From contig JANCIK010000001.1 of assembly GCA_028532985.1 (NCBI GenBank), positions 4,712,001-4,776,000 on the forward strand: DNA of 64,000 nucleotides, in the 5' to 3' direction. A program made the position numbers and the translations under genes. Below the pieces are notes generated by a model. It was given only the letters and a program-made list of their open reading frames with translations, was not told the DNA's origin and made no database searches. Position 1 is the first letter of the stretch. Every line of letters begins with the position of its first letter. Below, piece after piece: positions 20,617-33,962 of this stretch. The DNA is from Stropharia rugosoannulata. Its lineage: Eukaryota; Basidiomycota; Agaricomycetes; Agaricales; Strophariaceae.

Positions 20617-23600
20617 AGCGGAGGGCAGTAGGGGTTGACAGCATTGAAGTCAAAGCGTCGTATTTATGTATTCCTTTACGCAAGGGTCTCCTGCCAATTT
20701 CGTACAATGATGTACTTTCAGAGTGTCGAGGCTTATTGAATGAGTCCTACGGCTAGAGATACTTACCCTGGCAGAATCACCGACAAAGTTAGTCCGAGCT
20801 AAGGGAAGATGAACCATTCCATCTGTCACATTGAAACCTTGTTCAGTACATATGTTGTGGCACCTTTATCGTTGTGTATTCTTTCGTGAATTTCTGTACT
20901 ACTAGATATTCGGCCATTCGTGTATGCAGTATATGATTGGACTCGTCTACTAAGCATAATACGGTAAATTTCATGAGCAGCAGCAGAGAAATCGCAGCGG
21001 CGCAAGAGAGCTTGACCCAAGTTAGAGTTCATGGGATTGCGTGGCAATTTCGTTGTGCCTGACTGGTTCGTGTAAGTTCGACAGCTTGTCTGACACTGTT
21101 CCATTGTCACTTGCGTAAATAAACGACATATCTGATACGAGAAGTAATTTGGGCGGTACTCATACCGAACTACTCTCTTGAAGCAACCAGGTCTTTACGT
21201 CGCTGGATCTGATGAAGAAATACGCCGATAGGTATTTACGTGTCGCCGTCGAGTTTATTAGAAATGTCAGAACACGGATTCCGCACTGCGGAATAGCGGC
21301 GCGTCGGGAGTCGGCTGTGCCGAAGTTCCTACGGAGATCTTCTAAAAACAGAAGAGCATTAATATTGCGTGTAAACAGCCTCAGATCCAAGTTAACGGCT
21401 CTTGGCCCCTCCGGTTTCTCTTGGGGCCTGGGCCCCATAAACACCAGTTTCATGTACGTAGAACAGAACGGTGGGTTGCGGGTGGCAGCTGACACGCTCT
21501 TCTTGCGCTCTTCCTGCACTGCAGTCTTAGTATAATGAGTATTACAGTAAGTAACTGCGGGTTTGTAAGTAACTCCATGAACCCGCTCTCAGTGAATTGA
21601 GTACAGCATACATAGTAGCGAACAATATAAAAATGATAAAGGTACTTACATGTTACTATACGGTTACCGGTACGTATTTACGGGCGTGTTGCCAACTTGT
21701 CCTCAGCACGCAAGGTTGAATATTTGTACTTAGTATGAATTTGAGCTGTCGACTCTATCAATATACGCAGCAACAAAAACCATCGAGCCACGATGGGGTG
21801 ACCATTATTGTCTGCCACATCTAAGCTACAAACAAGGATACCAGCGGTGAAGCTCGAGACACAGCAGTCATGTAGGGCATCCAGGTTATGTATAACGATT
21901 CAGAATTATCGACATTCCATCAACGATATGTATGACACTGACAGGCATGTACTTAAGGACTTTGGTAACATCTTGTTATCCGTCCAGGATCTTTATCGAT
22001 TAATCGGCACCGGCGCAAGCGCTCCTGTAATTTCACGGATTGGCATCTTTACAACAACCTACCAGATGAGTTGGAGGTATGTGCGTGTATCGAATAACTT
22101 TAATGTGCTCAACAATCATGTGAGTAGTAAAGTATAGAAATTGGAGCGCCCAACTGGTGAAGACAAGGCCGCCCAAGTCAATTTTACTTTTATACCAAAG
22201 GGAAGAGCAGTTCTTATCAAACCGGCAAGGACATTCTGATGTAGAGTAAGACGGCAGTGGATCAACCCAGCGCGTTCGTTTTATGGTTTCGTAAAGTGAA
22301 GATCAGTCTGCCGACGGTTAAACCGGCTGCAACGCGAAGGGTCTTTGAATTCGGAGCATGACGTTCCATTCTGAATCAATGTTCTTGTAAGGATGCTGTA
22401 GCTGGGCAGGTACCAAGCGGACGTACCAATTAATCACAAGCAACCTCACATTCATTATGCGTACTTACTTACTGGCCTCGAGAGTTACCAGCCGATACAG
22501 CTTAAGAGCAGCTAACAGTCGTAGATGCTGAAAAATATCACGGTCAGGTGTTTAAGCTAGCTCCTAAACGAAGCGAAGTTATCTAGAAGTTTTTCAGGAG
22601 CCGAGGAGAGGTGCATTGTAAATTTCATGCAATTATTGTTAAAAAATTTATAGAGGATGTGTGACTTTACATACCACTGTTACGATGCTTTCTGAGAACC
22701 CGTTGCGGACTGCAATGTTTCGGAAAGTACTACTTAGAAGCGTGTAATGCGATGGGACTACTGTTCCACTAGAAGAATCGGTTCAATGGCGGTCACCAGA
22801 TGAAACCTGAGTATTCTCTCTCGAAGAAGTTGATAACGTAGCGCGGGCGCAGGCCATTAATGGAGGCTGGCTATTTTCAACAAATTGACAGATTCCATAG
22901 TATGCTTCGTTCGTTTGGGCTAATCTGGATCAGCGAGACGTTGTTTATATGAATCATGTGAGACGACGATCGCAACTTGAGACCACTTGAGCTTGAGCAT
23001 GACATGTTTGCGAGTTAAGACGATAAACGATAAATACCTCAGTAAATTTCACCGGCGGTGAAGTGCAAAAGGAGGTGTGTATAGCACCACGGCAGCCGGT
23101 GTCACTTTCTTAGTCGTACAGCTAACGACATAAACTAGGTCAAGTGAATTTTAAAAGCCACGACGACGTGCTGCCCCCTGCTGTCCCTGGACCTCCTGAA
23201 TCCTGAAGGCTTGACGACTCGACGAGATCAAACCCAGTACAGGCCGACCAATGACCATGCGATGAATCTGTAGGGCGACATTCTACCTTGAGTTCAAAAG
23301 TACCTTATTGCACTCCCAGAGTGACTAGTAGAAGAGCGCTGACGATGGACACGACGGTGCGAGGCAAGTGAGTTTAAAGTCGGTAACAACCGAGCGTCGC
23401 CCAAGATCATGCCAACAGTCGTCGTATTGTTTGGTCGGGCCAAACAAAACGTATCAAGAATCAAAAAACAATGTTGTGCCTACATGAACTCGTTTTCCCA
23501 TTTACTCGTTACCTGCTTGTTCACGCAGCTCCTACACGCAACCAATCTCAAGGAAATCCATTTGGCTTCAATATAGTTCAAAAATCATCCAAAACCGTTG

Positions 23601-23725
23601 GGAATTTCTGAAGTTCAGGCCACGTTGGCGACCCAACATTCGATTCGGATATAACTGCTTGCAACACGAATGGGCTGCAGCTTATAGCAACCTGTACAAC
23701 AGCTTCGGTCACTTAGGAAGTCAGA
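20617..23725. other. Gene-poor 3.1-kb interval
   Basis: No complete gene is recognised between the divergent Ppo and SWR1 starts. Fragmentary open stretches occur, for example on both strands at 21160-21535 and on the minus strand at 20826-21110. On the minus strand at about 22321-22418, a stretch reads LVPAQLQHPYKNIDSEWNVM and looks protein-like, but stops surround it. This may be decayed coding sequence, a long promoter or a non-coding transcript. None is called. Confidence 0.35.
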
Positions 23726-26700
23726 ATGTCGAAGAATGAAGTGGTTGCGAGGTCAAATCGCGCGAGAAACGGCGTAGTTGAGGAGAGAGTACAAGTTGCT
23801 TCGAGGAACAGGACCAAAGCTGAAGCAGGCGCAGCCTCTCGCGTAGTTCAACGAGTGGATCGTGAAAAAGACCACGAAGACGATGCTGAAGCTGTGCGTG
23901 CTGCACTGCTCGCTCAGAAACAGGTCGAATTGGACAAGACTATTGACAAGCATGATGACATGGTATGCATTTATATCTATTATGTTTGTCATTTTCTCAG
24001 TTTTCGTATCTTTAGGTAAGGGAGCTGTTTCAGATGGAGAATTTCAAAAATATGCTATTGTATGATCCCAAAGTACGTGTACTTACCATGTCGCATAGCT
24101 CCCTCATTAAAGTAATTGTAGGTCGCCAAAGAAGATACTACAGCCGTATTCAGAGAAGTACGTCATCTTCATAAATGATTTAGGCAGAGCTGACCTTTTT
24201 CTAGTACAAATCCACATTCGATCTTGTTGAGAATTCTACTCCGATAGCGGGACCGTCAAGACGAACTCGTGGGCGAGTTAACGAACAAAGGCAAATTATG
24301 ACCAGTAATGCTTTATCTATCCCTTCCCGTGTTTCTCAGTCATCCAAACGGGCAAAGTCCAAAATAGTCGACAGACCAGAGATCGAAAACATTCTTTCCA
24401 CCGTTTCTCGAGGTTACAAGGGGAAAGGGAAAGAGAGAGAAGTTCCTCCCCAGCCGCTTTCTGACAGAGCCCAGCACGAAGAGGAATCGGTATCAACAAT
24501 TCTTGTACACCGAAAACGCTCTCCGGATGCTCGCACTGGCCCTGAATTTTCGGCGAATGAGGTCATCGAATCGATATCTACTCCTTCAAAAGTTAACGGA
24601 AAGGATCGGACCCCCGGTCTGAAAAGACCAGCTCCAGTGCCCATTAACATCCTAGAGCTCACAGAAAATCCATCATTACTGCCCCAAGCTGAAGAGCACC
24701 GTCCACTGTCTTCAGCGTCGACACCAGGGATATCTATCTCTGCCATGAAGCGTCGGGAAATTCGGAAACCTGCGCGATCCCCAACGAAGTTGAAGGTAAG
24801 TTGTTGGCATATACCGTATATTTATTATGTTCTCAGTAAGCCTCAAAGCCCCCTGCGTCAATTGTGCATACATCTCCTAGGAGTAGAGAAAATGACAGCA
24901 GTCTTGTATCTGTTCCGATAAAGTCCCCGCTCGCCCATCTCGAGTCTTCGGAACGCTTTGAATCCCAGGCCAGCTTACCCCCACCAGTCACTTTTTCTCC
25001 GGTGACGCCAGAACGTCCGCATGAGACTATATCAACAAGGCGGAATAGATGGCTCAGAGAGTTGCCTCAACCCACTTTATCTCCACTAAAACTCAACGTG
25101 TGTTCTAATTATTTCCTCCTTCCTCAGCTACTAATATGTCCTCCAAACTTGCAGTCTGTTGCCCCCGCACCCACACCTCCCAGTTTCAGCAAAATCAAGC
25201 GCGTAAAGCTCATCGTCCGCCGTCCACCACCTACCCTTACAGATCCCCGACAACGGCCCCCACCACCCAAATTCAACAACTCCCTTCATGCGTTTCTCAA
25301 CTCTTATACATGCATTGATGACGCAGAGCCTTTCGCTGACCCCGACAAACTAGCTAAGCAAGCAAGAGAAGAAGCAGTTATTCGCGAAAAGGTAGAACAA
25401 TTCCGCATAGCTGGCCGCTTCATTCCAGGAACAGAAGTACTCTTCGGTACCACACCTCCCGACACACCTTACACCCCCCCACAGCGCACCACTCAAGACG
25501 CGTGGGATTATATTGTCAAGGAAGTGGTTGCGCAGGCGAAGTCGCGTTCAAGGAAGCTAGTGGGTCCCACGGTGGCAGCTCAGGTGGCCTCGCGTGTTCA
25601 GTCACACTTTGCCACTAAGGAGTCGCGTCGGACAAAGGCACGCGATGTCGAGGAACGCCGACTGCGCAATCTTGCTAAGAGTACGATGAAGATGGTGATT
25701 GCTGAGTGGAAAAAGGCGGTGTATGTGAGTGACTGTTTTTATTTCTTCTGTAATGCGTTCTAATCGGTTCCGTACAGCATATTCGAGAAAAGCGCAGACT
25801 CCAGCATGAAGAAGAAGAGCGGCGGGAGGGTCGCGCACATCTTGCGTCCATTTTGGATCAGTCCGGACAGATCTTAGAAACTCAACACGAGGACCTGTCG
25901 AGAGGGGATATGTATGGGTCTCGCAGTCGATCTGGAAGTATTGGTGATTTCGATGATAATGGCGATAGCGACGATGAAGACGGCGACGAGCAAACTGAAG
26001 AAGAGCTGGATAATGATGGTATTCGAGATGGTGATGATTCCGAGAGGACAAGTTACAGTGTACGTTCCGCAGATGACCAGGATACCGACGACGACGAAGA
26101 GGACGACAACGGCACGTCACTACTTCTTGCAGCTAACGGCTCGAGTTCATTGCAGCCAGAAACCGCATTGCGATCTTCGGCATCCACACCCATCAGCGCA
26201 CCTGAAGATTTTGCAGCTCAGGAAGACATAGAGACAACTGGGACGTCTACGGCCAATGTAACCAGGAGCGCTTTGAATGACCTTATGATGTACGCGGATT
26301 CCGACTCTGAGATGGATGTAGAGGCCACTTTGGAGATCGAGCCAGCCAGCTCACCCGTGCGTGTAGAGGCCCACATCAGCGAACAGCCATCTTCACCTGT
26401 TCCCATGCAAGGTCCAGATTCAACTCTTAATTTCAACGATGCCTACCATCGAATCGAGTCCGAAATACAAGAACCTGATCTGGATGTAAACTCTGCTGTT
26501 GATCTCCCCAGTTCGGATTCCCGTTCACAATCCCGTGGGGTTCGTTTTGCAGAAGCTGAACCTTCGACTAAAGAAGACAGTATGGATGTCGACCAGGGTT
26601 ACCCTCCGGGGAACGAGAATATGGGCGACTCAGCACCCACGTCAGTGCAAATCAACGGAGAGGACGAAAATACCCAGGATACAGACCAAGACGTAGAGGG

Positions 26701-29485
26701 TGAACAATTGAATGAGGAGCACAGCGAGCTGGATGACGGAACACACGAGACCGGGGAAACCGACCTGGAATCCCGCATCCCAGACTACCTTAAACCATAT
26801 GCTGTTGCCCCAGTCGAATGGGACCCGGAGGCCAAAATAACGCCTCCTCTACTGTTACGAGGATCTCTTCGGCCATACCAACAATCCGGGTTAGAGTGGC
26901 TAGCAAGCTTACACACCAACAAGCTCAACGGAATTCTCGCCGATGAAATGGGCCTTGGGTTCGTACATTATTTCCTTCATCACCCTTTCTTACCCGCTGA
27001 CGCCACTGCTGTAGAAAAACCATCCAGACTATTTCACTTCTTGCTCACCTTGCATGCGACCGCGGTATATGGGGACCTCATTTGATCGTAAGTCGACTAG
27101 TATATTTTCCTGATTCGAGAGGCTCATTGATTTTAAGATCGTTCCCACCAGCGTTCTCTTGAATTGGGAGATGGAGTTTAAGAAGTTTCTACCCGGTTTT
27201 AAAGTGCTTAGCTACCACGGCTCTACCAAACGCCGCAAAGATTTGCGTCAAGGGTGGAACGACAAACATCAATTCAACGCTTGCATTACATCGTATACTT
27301 TGGCTAGTAGGGATGCGCATATATTCAAACGGAAGGCCTGGTACTATATGATCCTCGATGAGGCGCATATGATCAAGAACTTCAAATCCCAGCGATGGAA
27401 CATCCTGCTTATGTTTAGATCCTATCGCCGCCTTCTCCTTACTGGGACGCCGTTGCAAAATAACCTTACAGAACTCTGGGCTCTTCTGCAATTTCTCATG
27501 TCGGGTGCTAATTTTGCCAATCTCAAGGAATTTGGTGAATGGTTTTCGAGTAAGCATTTCAAGGACGTCAAATTACAGATGTCAATTAATGTTTATTTAG
27601 ATCCTTTGGAAAGAGCGATTGAGTCTGGCAATGCGCACGATGAAGATACCATGCAGACGGTTACAAAGCTTCATACAGTCCTTCGCCCTTATCTCCTCCG
27701 CAGGCTTAAACGCGACGTTGAAAAAGAGCTCCCCAGCAAGTTTGAGCATCTGACGATGTGCCCCCTTTCGAAGAGGCAGCGCTTTTTATACGATGAGTTC
27801 ATGGACCGTGCTCAGACCCGCGACGCATTGCAGTCTGGTGTTTATCAGAAAATTGCCAACATCTTGATGCAGCTGCGCAAAGTTTGTAATCATCCCAACC
27901 TCTTTGAAGTACGGCCAATTGTCACTTCATTTGCAATGTCAAGGTCGGCTATTGCAGACTATGAAATCAAGGAGCTGCTTGTTAGGCGACAGTTACTGTG
28001 CGACGACGACGCTGTTGATCTGAATGCTGTTGGCCTTGATTTCATTAACCGGCAAAACGTTTCATTACTCAGTGCTGTCTCGACAAGATACTTAGACGCC
28101 ACACCCAAACTGCCCCATCTCACCGAAACAGCTGGAGAACCGCCACCCAAGGATACACGTACGATTGACGGTTATCGCAAGTACACCGCATACACGAAAC
28201 GTCTGAATCGGCTTTCCCGTTGGTCCTATATCGGGCATCTCAACAAGCTTCGATGCAGCCAAATTCCGATCTTCAGTGAAGAGATGCTTTCCGTTGTGAG
28301 ACGTATGTCGACAAGCATTGTCCCTCTTTCTGATCTAGATCTGCGCCAAAACTATCTCGAACGCGTGGACAAAGTCAACGCAGCGGTAAAGTCATACGCT
28401 ACTCGCGCTCAAGAGCTGGCGCCCATCATCAACCGTTTCGTCTTTGCAACTCCTCCCGTCGTCGCTTTGGATTTGCCACGCCAAGTTTTGATTGGATATG
28501 AACATATCGTTTGTCAACAGCCTCTTGAGTTCGACGAGATTATACACCCTGTTTCGGTAAAACTTCAGATCGCATTCCCTGACCCCTCACTCTTGCAGTG
28601 GGATTGCGGAAAACTGCAACGACTGGCAGATCTACTTCGGGACAAAAAGGCTGGAGGGCATCGGGTGCTAATTTTTACACAAATGACACGCATCTTGGAT
28701 GTTCTGGAAATATTTCTCAACTTCCACGGATACTTATACTTGCGCCTGGATGGTGCGACTAAAATCGAGGATCGGCAGTATATCACCGAACGCTTCAACG
28801 CAGATCCACGAATCTTCTGCTTCATAGCTTCTTCGAGGTCTGGCGGCGTGGGTATCAAGTAAGTGCTCACAATACCAAAAGTTGAATGTAACTGAGCGTT
28901 TTGTTAGCCTCACTGGTGCCGATACAGTTGTTTTCTATGACAGTGACTTTAACCCGCAGATGGACAGGCAGTGTGAAGACCGGTACGTCACTTTGTGTAA
29001 GGTGTTGTGTACTGTTGTTAACATGTCATAGAGCACATCGCATTGGCCAAATCCGCGACGTTCATATATACCGATTTGTGTCCCAGCATACGGTTGAAGA
29101 GGCTATGCTACTTAAGGCTGAGCAAAAACGTTCTCTTGACGAGCTTGTCATACAACGCGGCGCGTTTGATTGGCGGGCTCTCCTCACTGATGCAAGTGGG
29201 GAGGGTGGCGGAGTCGCTCTGGCTCGAGCTCTGGGCGAGTATGAAGACGCCGAGGACCGACACGCAGCTGCAGTCGCTGCCAGGGAGGAGTTCTCACTCG
29301 TTGGGCAAGATGCCGCCGACTTTGCTGATGGCGAGATATCAGGCGCCACGGAGTTGAATGCAGAGGCAATCGACCGTGAGGCCGAAGATCCAAATGACGA
29401 AGACGAACAAGGCGGATCCGTGGCGGAGTACATGCTTGCCCTCGTTGAATCGGATTACGATTCTTTCCGTGATTGGAGACTGTAG
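23726..29485 (+). CDS. SWR1: SWR1-type chromatin-remodelling ATPase
   Basis: SWR1 is the Snf2-family motor of the complex that exchanges H2A for H2A.Z in nucleosomes. About ten introns interrupt a protein of roughly 1.7 thousand residues. The N-terminus ([16 protein letters not shown]) leads to a low-complexity region. An HSA domain follows (about 25480-25830, [15 protein letters not shown] then [18 protein letters not shown]), which recruits actin-related proteins. After it comes a long acidic segment (25960-26800). The helicase begins [15 protein letters not shown]. Its Walker A, ADEMGLGKTIQT, is assembled across an intron (about 26958-27011). Later motifs are [35 protein letters not shown] and DRAHRIGQ. 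The segment after RIGQ ([16 protein letters not shown], then [13 protein letters not shown]) is SWR1-like rather than INO80-like. Stop is at 29483-29485. The frame is intact once spliced. Confidence 0.92.
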
Positions 29486-29929
29486 TTATTTTCTGGCTGT
29501 ATTGTGCGTTCTTTATGTGGCTTGTTGTGTTTCTCTTTACTTGTTCGTTCCATGTTGTTTTCACAGACCCTCGTTATGTTTCAATAGTATTCACATACCC
29601 GTGTCTAAATATGAGTATTACTAATGACTAATATACGTAAACCCTTACTGGACAGTTGACCGGTGACCTTGAGCACTTGCTTGAGTCCCAGACTACGTCG
29701 CTACGAACTGCCATACGATAAAATGAAATGTCAAGGTGATTCCACTTGACTCATTCAATTATAAGTAATTTCTCACTCTTGTCCCAGTTTATGAACTCCG
29801 CTTGACAACTAAAGGACTGCAGACTCCAGAGAGGCTATGTAAGCACACCAATTTCAAGTTGATCCTCAATCCGAAGGTGAGCACAAGAACGGCTTACTCT
29901 CTAGTTTATGTTAAGTGAAGAATGTGAAG
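29486..29929. other. Intergenic region
   Basis: 444 bases between SWR1 and the first HET gene. Nothing specific is seen. Confidence 0.4.
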
Positions 29930-32202
29930 ATGTCCACACTATCAGTTGAAGGCGACGCGAATAACCTTGCGAATCAGGACCTACACTTCGCAGGTGCGTT
30001 TATACAACGATTTTGTGGCTTGTGTGCTAAGACCTATACGCAGTCGGTGGACAAGCGTTGCTCAAGGCATTTGAGAACTTCGTTGTACCTCTTGTTAAAA
30101 AGAATACAAAGCAGGGTGCGAAGCAGTCTCATATCCCTACGTCTGTACATGAGATGACCAAACCTTCAATATTCTCTATTCTAGACTTGCTTACCTCTCA
30201 GTCGGGGTCGACCATTGAATCTCAAGAGTTCTTGACTGCATTAACTCGATATATTGGCTCCCTTGTTTGCACCTCATCATCAAGCACAAGGAACGAGGAT
30301 ATAACCATGCAGAAAGATGACGGAGTTGGTAAGTCAACAATAAAAACTAATGGAAAGCAGATGGGTTGATGACAAACCAGCTGTCCCAATGATTCCTCTC
30401 CCAAATGAAAGAGATGCTAACGTTGAGGATCGCAAAAAGAGTAAGCAAAGTCGCATATGTATGATTGGGCCGGACTCGAACTAAATATTCCTATTTTTAA
30501 TACCGCTTTTTTTACAGGTAATGATACAAAGCAGATAACAGAAGTCACACACGCCCGCTCCAGCTCCCCCAGTGCAGGCGTATCTGAACAGATGGAAGAA
30601 TATCAGAGGAAGATCCAAATACATCTGGAAGAAGCGCGCCATATTGTGTTCAACAAGATGCCAATTCGCTTACTGATGTTTAACGAGAACGGAACAGACA
30701 TCAGGCTTGTTGAAAGATGGGAAGTATTTCGTCGGATTAGCCTAGATTTCGAGAAACATGCACAAACTTTTAACAGCCTCGATTTCGATACTTTTTCTTT
30801 CTCTCGCTACAAATATACGGCATACTCCATTCTATCCCACACTTGGCTTCAATCCGCTCCTGGAGAAGTGACTTACGTCGACTGGAAAAAGGAGTCTTAC
30901 GATCTGACATCTCCTGGATACGTCAAGCTCCAAAAATTCTGCGAAGCAGCCGCTAATGATTATGGGATTATTCTTGGATGGATGGATACCGTGTGTATCA
31001 ACAAAGAAAACAGCACAGAGCTTGACGAGTCCATCCGGTCGATGTATAAATGGTACGAGGGATCCCAGGTATGCCTCGTATATCTTGCCGACACCATACA
31101 AGTGGAAGCGATGCAGAGCGATAAGTGGTTCACCCGAGGATGGACTCTGCAAGAACTCATCAGCCCAAGATATGTCAATTTCTTCAACTCGAACTGGAAA
31201 CGAATGGTCCCAAAGACGAGTACTGGAATAACTAATGATCTGACTGGCACTTCCCTTGTTCCCGATATATGCAAGGCCACTGGTATCTCGGATGAAGAAC
31301 TGAGAACAATATCACGAAGTTCGTCGGACTCGAGTCTCTCTACCATTCCGATCTGGCGGAGAATGCAATGGGCAGCGAGTCGCAATGTCACCCGTGAAGA
31401 GGACACGGCGTACTCTCTGATGGGCATTTTCAATGTCAGCATATCGACAGCGTATGGCGAAGGGGCAGAGCGCGCATTCTTTCGCCTTGTTCGGGAGATA
31501 CTGAACTCAAGGACTCCACGAGTCTTGGAGGTCGCAAACTGGGGCTATGGCCGCGCAAGCGTGCATCTCCACCAAAGCACTGCTATTTCCCCCAGCACTC
31601 TCATTCCTCCCGGCCCCAAGTTCTATATGCACGCAGCCCCTACCGTACAGTGGAAACCCCCTCAAACACCTATAACGCTTTCCCACCTTGGCCTCTGCGT
31701 CACCATGTTACTTATGCCCAGCGTTGGGATTGCGCAGACGGGGTGGAGTGACACGGCCAGTGAGTCGAAATTGGTGCCTATGGGAAGGTACTCAGCCAAG
31801 GTTGACGGCGTCGGCATAATGAATGACTCCGTGTCTGAATACCAGCCAGACCAGCCCGACAGGCGGCTTCCCGTCAAGTACTACAATTTCAAAGTTCTGG
31901 AGCGTGCGATCTTTGATGTTTTTGATGGCCCAGGTCTTGCTGTGTCTGTTTTTGCTGTGCTGAACATTGTAGAGACTCCGACAGAGGTAATATTACCCGA
32001 AGGGCCTTGTTTTGCAGCGCTGGATTGGTTCCCGTCGCCTCCACTCCGTCTAGGAAGATTCTCGGAGGAGTATAAATTCACAAAGACGCCTACTGAAAAC
32101 CTCATAACATTCGACCTTAGGCGTGAAGGGAGTAACCCGCTGCAGATCCGCAAGGTAGACTTGGCGCGTATGGGAATGACACTACGCACGTTCCATTTGT
32201 AG
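29930..32202 (+). CDS. HET-domain protein, copy 1
   Basis: HET-domain proteins act in fungal heterokaryon incompatibility and other non-self responses, where the domain can trigger cell death. The gene starts MSTLSVEGDANNLANQDL. A short second exon gives VGGQALLKAFENFVVPLV, then a Ser/Thr-rich linker leads to one long exon (about 30520-32202). That exon opens with NKMPIRLLMFNENGTDIRLV. The HET core follows: YSILSHTWLQSAPGEVTYVD, GWMDTVCINKENSTELDESI, MYKWYEGSQVCLVYLAD, and WFTRGWTLQELISPRYVNFF at about 31126-31185. A conserved C-terminal part contains REEDTAYSLMGIF, TPITLSHLGLC and VILPEGPCFAALDW. The protein closely resembles the minus-strand gene at 34457-36638 throughout. Splice junctions in the linker (30050-30530) are uncertain. 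No NACHT or repeat domain is visible. Confidence 0.85.
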
Positions 32203-32929
32203 TGAAGCAGATTTTATTATAGAGTGCTGTAAGCCTGTACTCTGAAATTGATAAAAAAACCTACCCCACATATATAGTGTCCTCGTTGTTCGTTTGCCAT
32301 GCGAGGTAAGTGAGGAGTCGTGCATTGAGTGAACGATTCCTGTGTGAAGTCATGTTTGGTTTGTGTGGCGTTGTGTGTGTCGATGGGCGCCTAAACCGTG
32401 CTTGGCGCCAAGCTTAGTACGAGGCCGAAGTGGTGGGCCAGGTGATGGCCAGGCTTACAACCGCTGACCGAACACTTTATTGACATGATATCAACTTTAT
32501 CCGTTATATATATTTTACATAGCCTATTTGTATAAATTTTAACGAAAGACATTCCGGTTTGACTGGAAGTTTCCGAGTGCTCAACGCCTGTTTGAGTCAA
32601 ACCTTTGGCATAGAGCCACTCAGATCGTGTGCTAGAGAATAAAGTGCAGTCAGTGAAAAGTTATTAAAACATTTTGTCCTCGCTGAGTTCCGATTTGAGT
32701 GGCCTGCCCTCACAGCGATATGGCAGACATCAGAAAATCCATCTACTTGCCTTTTGCGCAACCCACTGGGACAAAACATTTTTGATGCGGCATCGTGTGG
32801 TATCAGCGCATTCCTTGCAGTCAATACCGTCGAAGAGAAAGTTAATCGATTTTTGAATGGAGTACGTCGACAGGTCTGCTCACGCCCCCGCATCAGAAAC
32901 ACACACCGACGCGGATGGCACTCAACCAA
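32203..32929. other. Intergenic region between convergent HET and BTB-like genes
   Basis: 727 bases where two 3' ends face each other. Open stretches on both strands lack any family resemblance. Nothing is called. Confidence 0.4.
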
Positions 32930-33962
32930 TCAGCACGCACCTGGTGTGGCATCCCAGACGAGCGAAGCCCCAGCAAGGGCCCACGCCCGTGTGACCTTGC
33001 GCTGGTCGTCAAAGCTACACTGCTTGGTGGGCGGGTGTGGCTGCGGCGGTGACATCAGAATGTTTCGGAGTGCACTGGAACGCTCAAAGTGCAGCAGGAT
33101 CAGTTTTTTTAGATAGACCGGCCCGATGCGCTCAGCCATGGGATCGGTAATGGTGGTGAGATCTAAAGACAGCAAGTGAGATGAGGCCGCCACGCAGAGG
33201 CTGTCTAAAGAGTGGAACGCGGCCAGAGCGTATAAGTCGAGCGGCCTGAGAGGAGCATGAGAGAGAAAAAGCTCGTATATAGGGCTTGTGGGTCGGATAA
33301 AACGCCGAGGCGACATTCCGTACTTGGGCATATGGTCAACGGCTGCAGCGAGGGTGTCAAAATCAGGCGAGTTTGCCGCGGGAGATGTGCCATGCAGGGC
33401 ATGTGAGATGACATTCAGCTGGGACGCTGTCATGTCAAGGCGAATTGGTTGCGTCGGGCGTTCAGCAGACTGTTCGGATGCCACAGAAGAAATGTGCCCT
33501 TTAAAAATTCCAGGACAGGTAGTAGTGATTTCTGCCCAGTGAACATAAAACCGCACATTATCGGACGACAAGAGGGTTGTGTCGGATTGCGGGTTAATAG
33601 TCGGGTTGAAGGAGGTGGAGACTGAAATCATGTCTTCGGCTTCGGCATTTTCCTCTGGGATGGCGCATGCCTCAGAGGAGTTGGAGCTCGGCGTAAGGAG
33701 TTGCCCCTGTAGAGAAAATCAGCGAAGGAAAGAACTCGAGACGCATCAGTGAATACATGTGATACGCCCATTGACAGGCGACAGTCAGGCTTATTGTTGT
33801 GAGTTGAGAGATGAGGCAACGTCGGATGGTGTTCCCGGCGAAGAGACGCACCTGGCAGGGTGCGCTGAGGAGGCATTGTAGGTTTGAGAGAGCGGAGTAG
33901 GATTGTAAATGAATAGCTTTGAAGCTGTCTTTGAATTTACGCGGAAGTGATAATTCTGACAT
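32930..33962 (-). CDS. BTB-like domain protein
   Basis: The main exon (33706 down to 32930) encodes a protein of a family common in agaricomycetes, in which a BTB/POZ-like fold mediates protein-protein binding. The visible signature is LLSSDNVRFYVHWAEI, followed by LNVISHALHGTSPAANSPDF, LAAAVDHMPKYGMSPRRFI, SHAPLRPLDLYALAAFHSLD and MAERIGPVYLKKLILLHFER. It ends QRKVTRAWALAGASLVWDAT. A 145-base intron (33707-33851) joins in phase to an upstream exon ending SNLQCLLSAPCQ. I start at the Met in MSELSLPRKF (33962), but the frame stays open to a Met at 34166, so the N-terminus is unsure. No zinc finger or kelch repeats are seen. It lies between two HET genes, so a shared role in recognition is possible but unproven. 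Confidence 0.7.

Noticed and set aside
21160..21535. Long open frames on both strands at the same place
   Set aside because: Neither strand shows a family motif, and openness on both strands suggests base composition rather than coding.
29062..29564. Minus-strand open frames over the SWR1 C-terminus
   Set aside because: They are antisense to the conserved C-terminal part of SWR1.
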